Source: Chara braunii (taxonomy: Eukaryota > Streptophyta > Charophyceae > Charales > Characeae). Taken from it: DNA of 32,565 nt. The stretch lies in assembly GCA_003427395.1 (NCBI GenBank), contig BFEA01000321.1:504870-537434 (forward strand), written 5' to 3'. Position 1 is the first letter of the stretch, and each line of letters opens with the position of its first letter. Both the position numbers and the translations under genes were made by a program. The notes beneath the pieces are model-generated. The model had not been told where the DNA came from, ran no database searches, and saw nothing but the letters and a program-made list of their open reading frames with translations. Shown here in pieces: positions 19,985 through 30,331 of the stretch.

Positions 19985-20880
19985 ACCATTGAATCCAACC
20001 AAAGCAAGACCAGCATTCAAGGGATCGAGTCTGAGTACTCAATAACCGACCACCAGTCCAAGGATCGGGCTACATGACCAAGGACTGACACTAGGACTCC
20101 AAGACGAAGTTAAAAAAATAAAAACTAGGTCTGAGACTCCAAGGACCGTGCCAAAGCACGACCAACTTACACCTCGGCCCCACACTAGATTCGGACCAAC
20201 ATGACACCTGACTATGATTAAAGAGGATCAACTTATTCACGAGGAACCGGGCTAAGTGTTGTATGACAACCTAAATCAGCAAGGGAGAAGGCCGGCAGGC
20301 GAAGGATTATGTAAGATTTTGAAAGACCAGCCTAAGCACAAAGGATTGGACCTCTGGCAACAAGAACTACCACCTAGTGTCCTGACCCTGACCTGACCAC
20401 TCTATGACCAACCCCTATCCCAAAGACCGAGCTAGAACACAGAAGACCGATATTTGGACTCCTAAACCAGTTGAAAACGAAAAACCGCGTGTACGACTCC
20501 AAACGTGGATTTTGGTCCCCGCACTAAGTCTAGACCCGTATCACATCAAACTACACTCAAATCAAAACAAAGAAACCATGGTCAGATACTTCAAGGACCA
20601 GACCAGAGCACTGCCTGCCTAAACTTAGGCCTCAGACCTCAATGGTCAAGTCCAGACTATCGCTTACACATTTATCAAATCGGCAGAAAGAAACCCTAAG
20701 AAGAAATATAAGCAAGGAGGACCAACCTATTCACCGACCAACCCAAATCAGCAAAGAACCAGGAGCGATAAATCAAAGCAGATTCTCAAGGACCGACTTA
20801 AGCACGAAAGACCAAGCCTAGACATTGAAGCACAACGTCTATGGCAACGAGGGCCGACCTACAGATAAACACGCAACCAA
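19985..20880 (+). repeat. Old direct duplication, about 385-490 bp apart
   Basis: Two diverged rounds of the same text can be followed. About 20040-20155 (CAAGGATCGGGCTACATGACC..ACTCCAAGACGAAG) resembles 20415-20515. About 20220-20375 (GATCAACTTATTCAC..CCTAAATCAGCAA..CTTAAGCAC-like..TGGCAACAAG) resembles 20717-20865 (GACCAACCTATTCACCGACC, CCCAAATCAGCAAAG, ACTTAAGCACGAAAGACCAA, ATGGCAACGAG). Much of the text is built on GACC/GGACC words. No coding frame is convincing. Confidence 0.55.
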
Positions 20881-21265
20881 ATACGATGGCCAGCAGTAAG
20901 GCAACGAGGTAAAAAACAGACAAACAACAACCTCCTCATGAACATATTAGCATTTCCGATTTGCGTAATAAGATAACGAACAAATTAAAGCAATTACTCA
21001 GTAAAAAAAAGTCATGATGGGCATGAAATAAATAACGCACCTGTTGAAACCGGGGCAATTGGTGTTAGCCAAACATAAAAAAAAAGCCACCAATAAATTC
21101 GATGGGGGCGTACTTTCCTGTTGCAATAAAAGTCATGGATTAAAAAAAACAAGTTAGCGCAAAAGAATCAAAGCTCATATAGTTTGCCTACATGCTTGCT
21201 ACCCGAAAATAACGTCCCGACGTTATATACGATTATAACACCCAGGGGAGGTATATTCGTTTAAA
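20881..21265. other. No gene recognised
   Basis: AT-rich sequence without an open frame of note. It ends at the ACACCCGAACATTGTATTCAG word that also heads the repeat at 25551. Confidence 0.4.
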
Positions 21266-21320
21266 ACACCCGAACATTGTATTCAGTAAATAAGTGGCAA
21301 CTTGAGTGAGCACTTTCTAT

Positions 21321-21724
21321 AACTGCAATGCCACGAACTTTTGACTGAGAGTCACCTCAAAATTTCTTACATATTTGAAGATAAAAAATTAAAGCAGAAA
21401 AATCAAACCACAACCTACTGCTTGGATGTCAAAACCCTTCCCAGTGCCTTTTCAAAGCCTTATATACCCCTGTTTTCGCACTTTAAAACCCATCTATACT
21501 CCCTCTACAAGGCACTGTCTAGAACTGCGATGCCACGAACTTTTGGCTGAGAGTCACCTCAAAATTTCTTACATATTCGAAGATAAAAAACTAAAGCAAA
21601 AAAATCAAACCACAACCTACCACTTGGACATCAAACCCCTTCCCAATGTCTTTTCAAAACCTTATATACCCCTGTTTCCGCACTTCAAAACCCATCTATA
21701 CTCCCTCTACAAAGCACTCTGCCC
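21321..21724 (+). repeat. 202-bp tandem duplication with TATA-like core
   Basis: Two units start with AACTGC(A/G)ATGCCACGAACT at 21321 and 21523 and are nearly identical. Each holds GAGAGTCACCTCAAAATTTC, CTTATATACCCCTG, GCACTT(T/C)AAAACCCATC and TACTCCCTCTACAA. CTTATATA followed about 30 bases later by a pyrimidine-A context looks like a core promoter, so this may be duplicated LTR U3 sequence. A third copy lies at 25623-25836. Confidence 0.8.
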
Positions 21725-21892
21725 ATGGAACATTTAAAATATAAGTTAAACCACCAGTACCTCGCCCAACTTGAAAAAGCTGACGCAGAGGTCAACACGC
21801 CGGTAGTCCTCTCTCTCACGCATGAAAAAATGGAAAAAAATAAATAAATAAAACGACGAATTTTTGAAGGAACAAACGAAAAAGAAATGGGC

Positions 21893-21952
21893 GTGGGGGG
21901 GGGGGGGGGGGGGGGGAGGGGGGACGAACAAAAATAATTNNNNNNNNNNNNN

Positions 21953-22018
<66 letters not shown>

Positions 22019-22040
22019 TCTTTTTTTTTGGGGGGGGGGT
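21893..22040 (+). repeat. Poly-G, 13-base gap and (GA)n array
   Basis: G-run interrupted once by A (21896-21923), N bases 21940-21952, then GA dinucleotides 21953-22014, poly-T and another G-run (22030-22039). The gap again coincides with simple repeats. Confidence 0.95.
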
Positions 22041-23079
22041 TATTCTCCAAATACCCCCATAAGTTGACACATATGTCAAAATGTCCCTTAAGAGATATGG
22101 ACACAGTGGAATGGCCTTTTGGGTTGACATGTTTGTGTTATGCCCCTGTCACGTGAGTGTGCAAATTCGCATGCCCTTTTGTAGTTGCTCCTACGAAAAC
22201 TTGGCAATTGTCGGGCCACAGTCCGCCCCAACCCCCTCACCCCCTCTCTCCCCACGACCCCCGCGGACACGAGTTTCATGACACCAAACAGCAAGGTGGC
22301 ATAGATAGTTGACAACAAACTGAGGTGGAAGAAATGACACCAGCCACAATCATGAAGACTACGAGGGTACCTACCGGGTGACCTGGCAGGACCCGAATGG
22401 TGATCAACAAAATGCGAATTGACGCTCCCCAGGATGGATATGGAGCCAGGACCATAAGGAACTAAAAAAAAAAAAAAAAAAAAAAATGTACAGTCATTAT
22501 TGCCGCACATGTCTGACCGTTCAGTGTAAGATGCAACAGAGAAGTGACTTAATCATGTTCGGGGGAAGAAGGTAGTAATCACAGGAAGATGGCGGAAGCT
22601 TGCGAACAAACAAGGAATTATGACGCACTTCATTTCATTTATCATTTATTGTTGTTGGCCTTTGTAATTGATGGTTGGAAAGGGCGGAGGGGGGGGGGAG
22701 CCATGGTTAAAATGAAGAAACCAGGTGGGGTAAGTGAAACCTTCCCATCGACAAAAAAAAACAAATTCGAGCATGATTTTGCTTTCTGATTGATAAGCAT
22801 CAAAATAACAGGATTCATGCTTTCTGATTGATAAGCATGAAAATAACACCAAAAGGGTTTTCCCTCAGAAAGGCATCCGCAGCCTAGGGTTCATAAAGAG
22901 TGAGAAAGTACAAAAAATACCTTATTTCTTTTTTTCACCCGACAACTACTACCTTGGCCAAGTTCACTGCTAGATGAATATATTTATATAAACAGGAATC
23001 GACCTCCAGCATAATCAACATCTATAGCACACCAGTCCTTAACGAGTAACAAAAATCAAGACAGGTTTTTTTACCTCAC
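22041..23079. other. No gene recognised; minor repeats
   Basis: No supported gene. It contains a poly(A) run (22464-22485), a run of G (22690-22698) and a 38-bp direct repeat of GCTTTCTGATTGATAAGCAT (about 22781 and 22819). Minus-strand open frames over 22088-22510 have no domain signal. Confidence 0.4.
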
Positions 23080-23163
23080 CTTGTTACAAAGCCTCTTGAA
23101 GTCTCCAAGGTCAATCGTCTTCGACCAGGCTGACCAGCTGACCAAATCCTCTGGATTCTTGGT
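23080..23163 (-). CDS. Candidate 84-nt internal exon, unknown protein
   Basis: A minus-strand segment lies between a good acceptor (ATTTGTTACTCAG, exon from 23163) and a good donor (AACAAG then GTGAGG, exon end 23080). It is exactly 28 codons long in phase 0/0, and all codons are open. The peptide (KNPEDLVSWSAWSKTIDLGD, then FKRLCNK) is strikingly protein-like, with two Trp and an alternating acidic/hydrophobic pattern. I do not recognise the family. No partner exon with matching phase is obvious nearby, but introns in this genome may exceed the window spacing. This is one of the cleanest host-exon candidates here. Confidence 0.45.
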
Positions 23164-23404
23164 CTGAGTAACAAATATTTCAATTACCAACCACGGACAC
23201 ATACACATATATGACATATAGATTAGAAAAGTCGAACAGATCAAGTATAGCAAGCCTCCACAACACGCACGATTAATGTAAGTCGAAAAAGAATACGATG
23301 TCGAGGTGTACAACAAAGGGAGGTGTTCTTTTGTTCTTAATTGGTGGGGAGCGGGTGTTCTTCTGTTCTTATATGGTTCTCGGTCGAATCCAGGCAACGG
23401 CCTT

Positions 23405-24690
23405 GGTACAACGAAAGGTCGTAGGTCTGTCGTAGATCATAGTTTCTACAGTGTTCCTTTATGTAGCAGAGAATGAATCTGGGTCAGTCCATAAATGAGT
23501 CAGCGAAAGACAGTCGTGACACAGTCAGCAAGAGGCAGTCCTAGCACATTCAGCAAAGGGCAGTCCTAGTCCTACCTAGCTGAGTCAGTCGTCCCCAGTC
23601 CCGTTGTTTAAGGTATCCAATCAGTCGTGCCAAGGGGACCAATGCACATCCAGGCCTGAGCCCGACACCATCGAGCAAAGCCAAGACCAAGTATGAATAA
23701 AAGAGCATCGAAGAGACATTTACACATTCTGCTTCCAACATTGTGGAAGCACTGCTAGAGCGTCTTGTGCGAGGTGGTCTGCAGTTCGCCTGAAGGAGAA
23801 GGGGGCTGCGTCGTGGATATCAATAGTAGTAGTAGTTGATGTTAGCGTGTGTTAGTGGAAGTGAGAGGCAGTCATAGTTGCCAAGTCAACTCGTGTGAGT
23901 GAGTGAGTGTGCATGCGTGTGTATTCGGAATGTTCTAGTGTAAAGTGTGCGACAAACAAGTTTGCTGGTAGATGCAGTTGAACGGAATGAAGGTGTTTAT
24001 TGTTGCCAGTTTCGCGTAATTTATATCGAACTGTGTTGCTGGCTCGTATTCTCTGAGTTTTGTGTGGGCGCTTGTTGTTGTCAGCTTCGAGTAATCTGAC
24101 GCGAACTGTGTTGCCGGCTTCAAGTAATCTGAATCGAACTGTGTGGGCGCTTGTTGTTGCTAGCTTCAAGTAATCTGAATCGAAATGTGTTGCGGGTTGA
24201 GCGGAATGAAGATGTTTGTTGTTGCCAGCTTCGAGTAATCTGAATCGAACTGTGTTGCTGGCTCATTATCTCTGAGTTTTGTGTGGGCGCTTGTTGTTAC
24301 CAGCTTCGAGTAATCTGAATCGAACTGTGTTGCCGGCTTCGAATAATCTGAATCGAATTGTGTGGGCGCTTGTTGTTGCCAGCTTCGAGTAATCTGAATT
24401 TAACTGTGTTGCTGGCTCGTTATCTCCGAGTTTTGTGTGAGTGCTTATTGCCAGGTTCGAGTAATCTGAATCAAACTGTACTGTCGGCTCGTTATCTCTG
24501 AGTTTTGTGTGAGTGCTTGTTGTTGCCAGCTTCGAGTAATCTGAATCGACCTGTGTCGCCGGCTCGTTATTCATGGGAAGACGGTACTGCGACAGTACGT
24601 AGGACGAAAGTGTATGTCCGTGTCGATCTTGGATCCTTACGATGTACGATCTTCCCCGAATAGAACGAGCATTTTCGGTATTACACACTC
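23405..24690 (+). mobile_element. Probable solo LTR / LTR-like region
   Basis: The segment has LTR-like organisation. Short enhancer-like direct repeats (CAGTCAGCAAGAGGCAGTCC and variants, 23490-23575) are followed by an AATAAA signal at about 23696, then by a long tract that includes the 75-bp minisatellite (23990-24575). It ends near TATTACACA (about 24681). There is no protein domain and no primer-binding site directly to its right, so a solo LTR is more likely than an intact element. Termini are approximate and no target duplication was identified. Confidence 0.35.
23990..24575. repeat. 75-bp minisatellite
   Basis: Diverged units contain GCCAGCTTCGAGTAATCTGA, (A)TCGAACTGTGTTGC(T/C)GGCTC, GTTATCTCTGAGTTTTGTGT and GGGCGCTTGTTGTT in repeating order, with some units shortened. 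On the minus strand the 75-base period equals 25 codons and reads as repeats of NEPATQ-DSDYSKLATTSAHT-type peptides over 24266-24688, open for 140 codons. Confidence 0.85.
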
Positions 24691-25225
24691 CATGGATATG
24701 AAGTAATTTTCAGTCTAGATACAACGGTAATGACTGTCCGTTCTATTAGGGGAGAGACGGTAGTCCACTCTCGGGGAGAGGAGGCATCACACCCCCAATA
24801 GATATTATTGACAAAAAAAATTCACGCAATTTCAACTGACTAATCAACATTTTAGACCTCAAAAGGACAATTGGTGTACCCTCTCCTACCTTGCTAATGG
24901 CTTCAATCAAGCCCTCATATTTTTTCACCTCCCTAGAAGGTGGGGGAGGGAAAAGCGAAAAAACAACGCTCTCCCACAATGCATTCTAACATGAGGGCTT
25001 CCAATTCAACCCCTTGGAGGCAACCGCTTCCAATTTTGTCAAGGAAGCCAATAGAAAGATCGAACAAAGAGAGAGAGACAGTTTCACAAAAATCGTCTCC
25101 GGGCCCTTCATCAACTGGGCTGTTGCTCTCTCTTTCTCTCTCAAACACACACACACACACACACGCACACGCATGCTGTAGAAACAAACACAAAAACAAA
25201 AAAACACACTAGCACCCCCATGGGC
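24691..25225. other. No gene recognised; (CA)n at 25145
   Basis: No supported gene. A CT-then-CA microsatellite lies at 25125-25172. Short open frames on both strands across it lack any domain. Confidence 0.4.
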
Positions 25226-25263
25226 CTGTCTCTTATACACATCTAGATGTGTATAAGAGACAG
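25226..25263. other. Tn5 mosaic-end pair: Nextera mate-pair junction adapter (artefact)
   Basis: The 19-base Tn5 mosaic end CTGTCTCTTATACACATCT (25226-25244) is followed at once by its exact reverse complement (25245-25263), giving a perfect 38-bp palindrome. This is the known circularisation junction of Nextera mate-pair libraries and not a natural transposon end, because two mosaic ends abut with nothing between them. Sequence left and right of it may come from points kilobases apart in the genome, so features should not be joined across this position without checking. Confidence 0.97.
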
Positions 25264-25550
25264 ACCCCAGACGGTCATGGGGGTCCCGGACGTCTGATCA
25301 GGTATCCTAGCATTCACCCTCTAATTATTCTCTATCTTACCCCGTCTCAACCCTTCAATACCCTATCTTGTTTTTTATGAAATAGAAACATAGTTCAATT
25401 GTATCTTGCATGCACAATATCACTTTTTTTTAGCCTTTTTCTTTATCATCTGGATTTCAGGATGATCAAACCCTCCGATCATCCCACAAGATAATCCGAC
25501 CAGATTATCCGACCAGATAACCCATGTCACCTAGGTTATATTCGATTTAA

Positions 25551-25860
25551 ACGCCCGGATATTGTATTCAGTAAGCCCCCTCCCCCCCCCCAAAAAAAAA
25601 AGTTAAAAAATATGTCGTCTAGAACTGCATTGCAACGAACTTTTGGCTGAGAGTTACCTCAAAATTTCTTACAAATTCGAAGATAAAAAACTAAAGCAAG
25701 AAAATCAAACCATAACCGAGCCTTTGGACATCAAAACCCCTCCCTATGTCTTTTCAAAAACTTATATATAGATAATATACCCATGTTTTCGCACTTTAAA
25801 ACCCGTTTATACTCCCTCTACAAGGCAGTATGCTTTATGGAACATTCAAAATATAACGCC
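25551..25860 (+). repeat. Third, dispersed copy of the 202-bp promoter-like repeat
   Basis: A leader (ACGCCCGGATATTGTATTCAG, in part) matches the sequence at about 21268. It is followed after an insertion of C and A runs by AACTGCATTGCAACGAACTT (25623) and the rest of the unit to GGAACATTCAAAATATAACG. It is more diverged than the tandem pair at 21321-21724 and carries a short insertion after CTTATATA. It lies downstream of the adapter artefact. Confidence 0.8.
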
Positions 25861-26464
25861 CAGACCTGATATTCAAAGGCGTATTCTATTTGAGAAAAGT
25901 GAGTAAAAAAATATATAATTGAGACCATTGAAGCCAATTTTTTTTTTTTTGTAAAACAACTCCGATCTATTTGTTGGGAGCAGCACATGCTAGGAACCGG
26001 GCCCAACATCCCTTAGGAGAATACATGAGAGAAGTATAGAAAAAGTAACCTTTAGATGCGTTCTTAAAAAATCACTGGTGCTGGAAACCGGGTCCAACGT
26101 CCCATATGTAACTCTTTGATGCCTCCCATACCACAATTGGACACACATTCAAGCAACTTCTTGTACGTGTATGCGTGTCTCCTTCTCTCCCTCTCTCTCT
26201 TACTCTCTCACTCACTTTCTTACTCTCCTTTTCTCCATATGTGGTGTCTATGATCCACTGCGACCAACAACAAGTACCTATCCAAAATACAATGAGCCCT
26301 GCAGTGTAAAATTGCACAAAAGTTATTCTTCTCAATTTTCTCTTTCCAATTCCCTTCCTCTTATGTCCGAGGCTGTTGGGGATTTCTTCACGCGACTGTC
26401 GTCCAATAACATTTTGTCGTAAGCGAGACGCTACACAACTTTTAGCGTGGTCTGAATAGTGACA

Positions 26465-26819
26465 CAAAAGTCACTATGCAATCCCCGAGGCGTTGAGGGA
26501 AACACTCTTCACGCCAAGTCTGCAACCCGCTTTAGCGGAAAAGACAATTGTAAACATATTGAAAACGTCGTCGAGCACCCCGTTGTACCGTTCTCGCTCC
26601 GCGACAGAAGTATTATCGTCCGCGAAGAACACAACTCAGATTGCTGTCCATATATATGATTGCAAAAACAATATTGTCGCACTTAGTTTGCAAAAAGTGA
26701 ACTTGCGTGTGGACGAACTGCTCAACAAGATCGACCAGCTGACTTTCAACTTCCACGTTTCCAACGAACCGCTGCAGATGAGCAGAACAAGAGGCATTTG
26801 TGAACTCCTGTCAAGCTAA
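26465..26819 (+). CDS. Open frame of unknown function, 26465-26819
   Basis: A plus-strand frame is open from just after a TGA at about 26459 to a TAA at 26817-26819 (about 118 codons) with protein-like composition. The first part is Ser/Thr-rich (ALAEKTIVNILKTSSSTP). The second has a hydrophobic strand pattern (QIAVHIYDCKNNIVALSLQK) and an amphipathic helix (RVDELLNKIDQLTFNFHV). There is no ATG near the start, so it would be an exon or a broken gene. No family is recognised. It lies between repeats and ahead of the conflicting frames at 26952-27569. Confidence 0.3.
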
Positions 26820-26951
26820 TAATAGAGCCCTAATTACTCCACCTTCTTTTAGGGCTGCTGTGTAGAGTGTTAGTACGACTTGGTCCTGGTTCCAAAGCTG
26901 CACGCGTCTGTAATAATCCACAATTTTATCTCCCGTCACTGTTGCTGAATT

Positions 26952-27253
26952 TCAATTTCCTACGAGGAAGCGATCGATGTAATCCACGATGTGACTTGTC
27001 GCCGCGGCAACTGAAATCCCTTCTGCGAAGAGGGAGCGAGCACAAACTCTGGCATGTTGCCTATCAAGGTCCGACCATCGCTGAAAAACAACCTCGTGAT
27101 CCTTATAACCACCATCCACATCGTCGCACAAAGCGTAGAAGTACATGGGTGTTAACCCCAGATTGTCTTCAAGGACACCAATAGTATCATATTCGAGGTA
27201 CAACTCGATAGCAAAAAGGTCACAATGTCCCCACCAGATGTTCTCTTCTAATA
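26952..27253 (-). CDS. Open frame with protein-like composition, unknown family
   Basis: On the minus strand a frame runs from an acceptor-like site (TCCCCTCCTAATATTAG near 27247) to TGA at 26952, about 95 codons. It includes ENIWWGHCDLFAIELYLEYD, VLEDNLGLTPMYFYALCDD and VFQRWSDLDRQHARVC. The WWGHCDLFAIE..PMYF spacing faintly recalls OTU-type cysteine proteases that some transposons carry, but the catalytic Cys and His context cannot be shown, so I leave it unnamed. The 5' extension in the same frame is only Ser/Ala simple repeat. Confidence 0.35.
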
Positions 27254-27257
27254 TTAG

Positions 27258-27569
27258 GAGGGGACTAGCGGCTACGGTAGGCGTGGAGGTTGCAGAAGCG
27301 GCGTCGTTGAAGCAGGAGGACGAGGAGAAGGACGAGGAGGAGGAAGAGGAGGAGAAGGAGGAGGAGGCAGACAAGGAGGAGAAGGAGGGGGTGGACAAGG
27401 AGGTCGTGGTGATGGAGGATTAGGACGCTATGATGATGGAGGATTGGGATGCCGTCGTGATGGAGGATTGGGACATCACGGCCATGGAGGGGGAGGAAGA
27501 GTCTCGATGAATATAACTAACTCGAACTCACCTGGAAGAGCCTCTTCCACTACAGTCTCCAAAAAATGA
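27258..27569 (+). CDS. Candidate terminal exon encoding an RGG/Gly-rich tail
   Basis: A plus-strand acceptor (TTCTCTTCTAATATTAG, ending 27257) opens a frame of 103 codons plus TGA (27567-27569). The product begins EGTSGYGRRGGCRSG and continues with RG, RGG and GG repeats. It then has three variants of a DGGLG-(R/C/H) unit and a Ser/Thr-rich end. RGG-rich tails are typical of RNA-binding proteins. No RRM or other partner domain is visible upstream on this strand, and the GGA-rich tract is also open in an acidic frame, so composition alone could produce this. Confidence is limited. Confidence 0.35.
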   Translation, partial: EGTSGYGRRGGCRSGVVEAGGRGEGRGGGRGGEGGGGRQGGEGGGGQGGRGDGGLGRYDDGGLGCRRDGGLGHHGHGGGGRVSMNITNSNSPGRASSTTVSKK

Positions 27570-28738
27570 ATTCGCAACTCACTTACTTTGTCTGGGACCA
27601 AGAAAAATGGAACATAAATTGTTGAAAACGGCGGGGATTTCTGCTAGAGAGTGAAATCCTACTGGAATCAACAATTTCGTATCTTGAGTCATGTGAGATC
27701 TTGTTAACAAACCTCAACACCCAGCAACCTTGAAAAGTCAGGCCCACAACAGATTAACTTAAACCTCCTTCCTCACCGTTGCTCCAACCTGCTTCCCACC
27801 CCACCACACATTGTTTCCCATCACCTCCAACCCTTAAAAAAATAGTAACAAAAGGATCAAGCAACAAGTGTGCTTGTGCTCATTAATCTGCAGTTGTAAA
27901 CGCGTTCAGGTGGCCTCATTCTCCTCTGACCTTCAAACAACTTACCACCCAACTCTCCAAGTGTTCGCAGGAAAGAGAGTTGACCCCCCCTCCTCTTCCT
28001 CTCTCCCCCTCCTTTCCTCCTTTCCTCCTCTTCTCTCTACTTCCTGCTTTAGTATCTCTTTCTAATTTCCCCTCTTCTTTGCGTCCTCCTCTCCTGCCGT
28101 TCTCCTCCTCTCCTCCTCCTCCTCTTGCACCTCCTACCGGTATGGCATTTTATATCCACTAGGATGACTTCAAAACATAGAACAACTCACCGGGGTGGAG
28201 GCCATATCCGCATCGGCAGTACTTACCTGCGACACTCACTGACTATCCACTAGCTATTCACTAGTTGTTCACTTGATATGCACTAGAGAACGACACAAGT
28301 GGAAAAGCACACTTCTTTTTTGTTTCTAGCTATCCACTACGATTGCTGGTGGGTGAGTACATTCCTCAATTATGGACCTATAGAAAGACTGTTAGGAAAA
28401 AGACACCCGCTTTGCTTGTTTAACCACAAATTGGAATCAGACTCGACATCAACTCCACTTCCAACATGCATACATATAGATGTCGATGGCAAAGGAACTC
28501 TCTCAAACGTAGAATCAGCAATAAGCGTGAGATGGTGCTCGGCGCCCACACAGAAAACTCAGAGATATGGTCTCTGACCAGGAACTCATTTGAAGTCAAC
28601 TCTCACAACGTGCGACTATGGGCCCTGGACGCTGTCTGAATTTCCACCCGAACATTGTATCCACCATCAGACACTTCACACTCACTCACACATATGTTCA
28701 CACGCACTAGGATCTACCCTGAATGTCCACTCATACAC

Positions 28739-28769
<31 letters not shown>

Positions 28770-28782
28770 TGATTGCTCAACA
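27570..28782. other. No gene; pyrimidine-rich tract and (CA)n
   Basis: Pyrimidine-rich CTCCT sequence at 27985-28135 and a (CA)n array at 28738-28767. A CACCCGAACATTGTATCCAC word at about 28657 resembles the leader of the 21.3 and 25.6 kb repeats. Short words built on ACTA(T/G)(C/T)CACTAG recur at 28235-28290. No convincing exon. Confidence 0.4.
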
Positions 28783-28900
28783 CTGGCGGCTATGACCGCC
28801 ATCTCCCTCCTATTGTCTTCAACCTGAAGGCTATGGCCGCCATTTCCCTCCTATTGTCTTCTACCTGGCGGTTATGACCATTGTCTCCTCCTTCCTGCCC
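28783..28900 (+). repeat. 41-bp minisatellite, three units, each with a small hairpin
   Basis: Units start at 28783, 28824 and 28865: CTGGCGGCTATGACCGCCAT, then CTCCCTCCTATTGTCTTC. The first part of each unit is a GGCGG..CCGCC palindrome. The third unit is shorter and diverged. Confidence 0.85.
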
Positions 28901-29869
28901 ACTTCGTCTTCGGGCATCTGCAGACCTCCAACGCACAAGACACTTAAGCAGCGCTTCCACGTGACTTGCAAAATGAATGAATGGTTGGGCGATGCCTTTT
29001 TATTAATACTGTTTCGTCGAGGGTCTGGCCTGCCTTTGAGCCCAGGCCCAAGGATTGTGCTTTCCCACCTCATACTTGCCGACTGGACGAAGTAGACTGG
29101 GACTAGGCACTGGGACTGCTGACTATGCAAGGACTGGATTACCCTTTGCTGACTCACCTACGAACAATTGACATCTACAGTGTCGAAGAGCCAACTACCG
29201 ACTTTCAGAAACTCCTAGGCCTAGACTAACTGACCCGTCATAAGACTCAGAGCTAACTTATGCGACAGACCCTAGGACTGCTAAAACTAACACTCACGAG
29301 TTCAAGTCCACACGACCAGACAGTACACACACACTGCTGACAGACGACTGTTGGGCCAGGTTGCCAAAGCACATGGGGTCAACAGACACTGTACAAGGTA
29401 TCAGGGTTAGATTCAGGGATCTAGCCCTGGGATCTGCAATCGTCATGCAAACTGGGTGAAACCGTTTCAAAATGGTGTTGGGTATCTCCTTGAAGGATGA
29501 GGAACGATCAAAAATCTTTTTGTCATGTCTATTGTGGATGTAGATGGGTACGTAGTACTGCTCAAGCACATGAAGGTCAATCACATGGACATGGCAGTAT
29601 AACAACAATGCATAGAGCAAGCATGTAAGAGGTCATCAAGCCAAGCAGCAAGGCAATGAAGCACATGAAAAACAGGCAAGCGGGCCCACAGGTGAACACA
29701 TTCGATGTGGACACATAGTTAATAACACACACAAGGGTCATGCACACAGTTAAGACCCCTTCAACTAGACGTGGACTTGAATATAGCTATAGCACGCTCA
29801 TCAGGTTAACTGTGAGAGGAGCAGACCAAAAGTGAAGTAAACTGTAAAAGACGGCATGAGAGAACTCAC
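28901..29869. other. No gene recognised
   Basis: A minus-strand frame over 29294-29620 contains a protein-like stretch (YYVPIYIHNRHDKKIFDRSS at about 29555-29495) preceded by an acceptor-like GAGCAG, but no matching donor or domain is visible. I do not call a gene. Confidence 0.3.
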
Positions 29870-29910
29870 CTAGAAACACCCTGCAATTGCACTGCAATTG
29901 CAGTTCACAC

Positions 29911-29965
29911 CTCAAATGTGCAGCGAAAGCGCTGCTTCCGTACTGCCACAGTCTTTTCTAAGAGT
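29911..29965 (-). CDS. Candidate short exon, unknown protein
   Basis: A strong acceptor (AGTTTTGTTTTTTGCAG, exon from 29965) precedes a 55-nt open segment reading LLEKTVAVRKQRFRCTFE up to GAG then GTGTGA at 29911. A second donor (CTAG then GTGAGT) at 29870 would give a longer exon, but that one is closed in all three frames. The family is unknown and the exon is too short to support function. Confidence 0.25.
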
Positions 29966-30331
29966 CTGCAAAAAACAAAACTTACGCACAAATAGACTAA
30001 CACATAACCTGACATACATACAACCTGCACACACAAAACACCATGTGTTATAATCCTACCAAATTTTTCATGCTCAAAAGAAGGAGAATGCCTGATTAAC
30101 AACAAAAGACAATGCCATCCAGCCCTATAGCCATATAGCCATTCTTGACTGTCCCAAGGTCATGAAGTCATATTAACAACTGTGTGTTTGACCCTGTTCA
30201 ACCTACATAGCTGCGACGGATTAACAACTGTGTGTTCAACCTCCACAACTTGCATGTCATACTTGACCTCCTAAGCCTCACACTAATTCCACAAAAAGCA
30301 ATGCAAATAATAAAATATGTTGCTCAAAACA

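Noticed and set aside
22088-22510. Minus-strand open frames, one hydrophobic
   Set aside because: Two competing frames are open, neither has a recognisable motif, and a poly(A)/poly(T) run extends one of them.
23990-24575. CRISPR-like regular repeats
   Set aside because: The units abut without unique spacers and vary in length. This is a eukaryotic minisatellite.
25226-25263. Natural Tn5 or bacterial insertion
   Set aside because: The two mosaic ends abut with no transposon body, which matches a library adapter and not an insertion.
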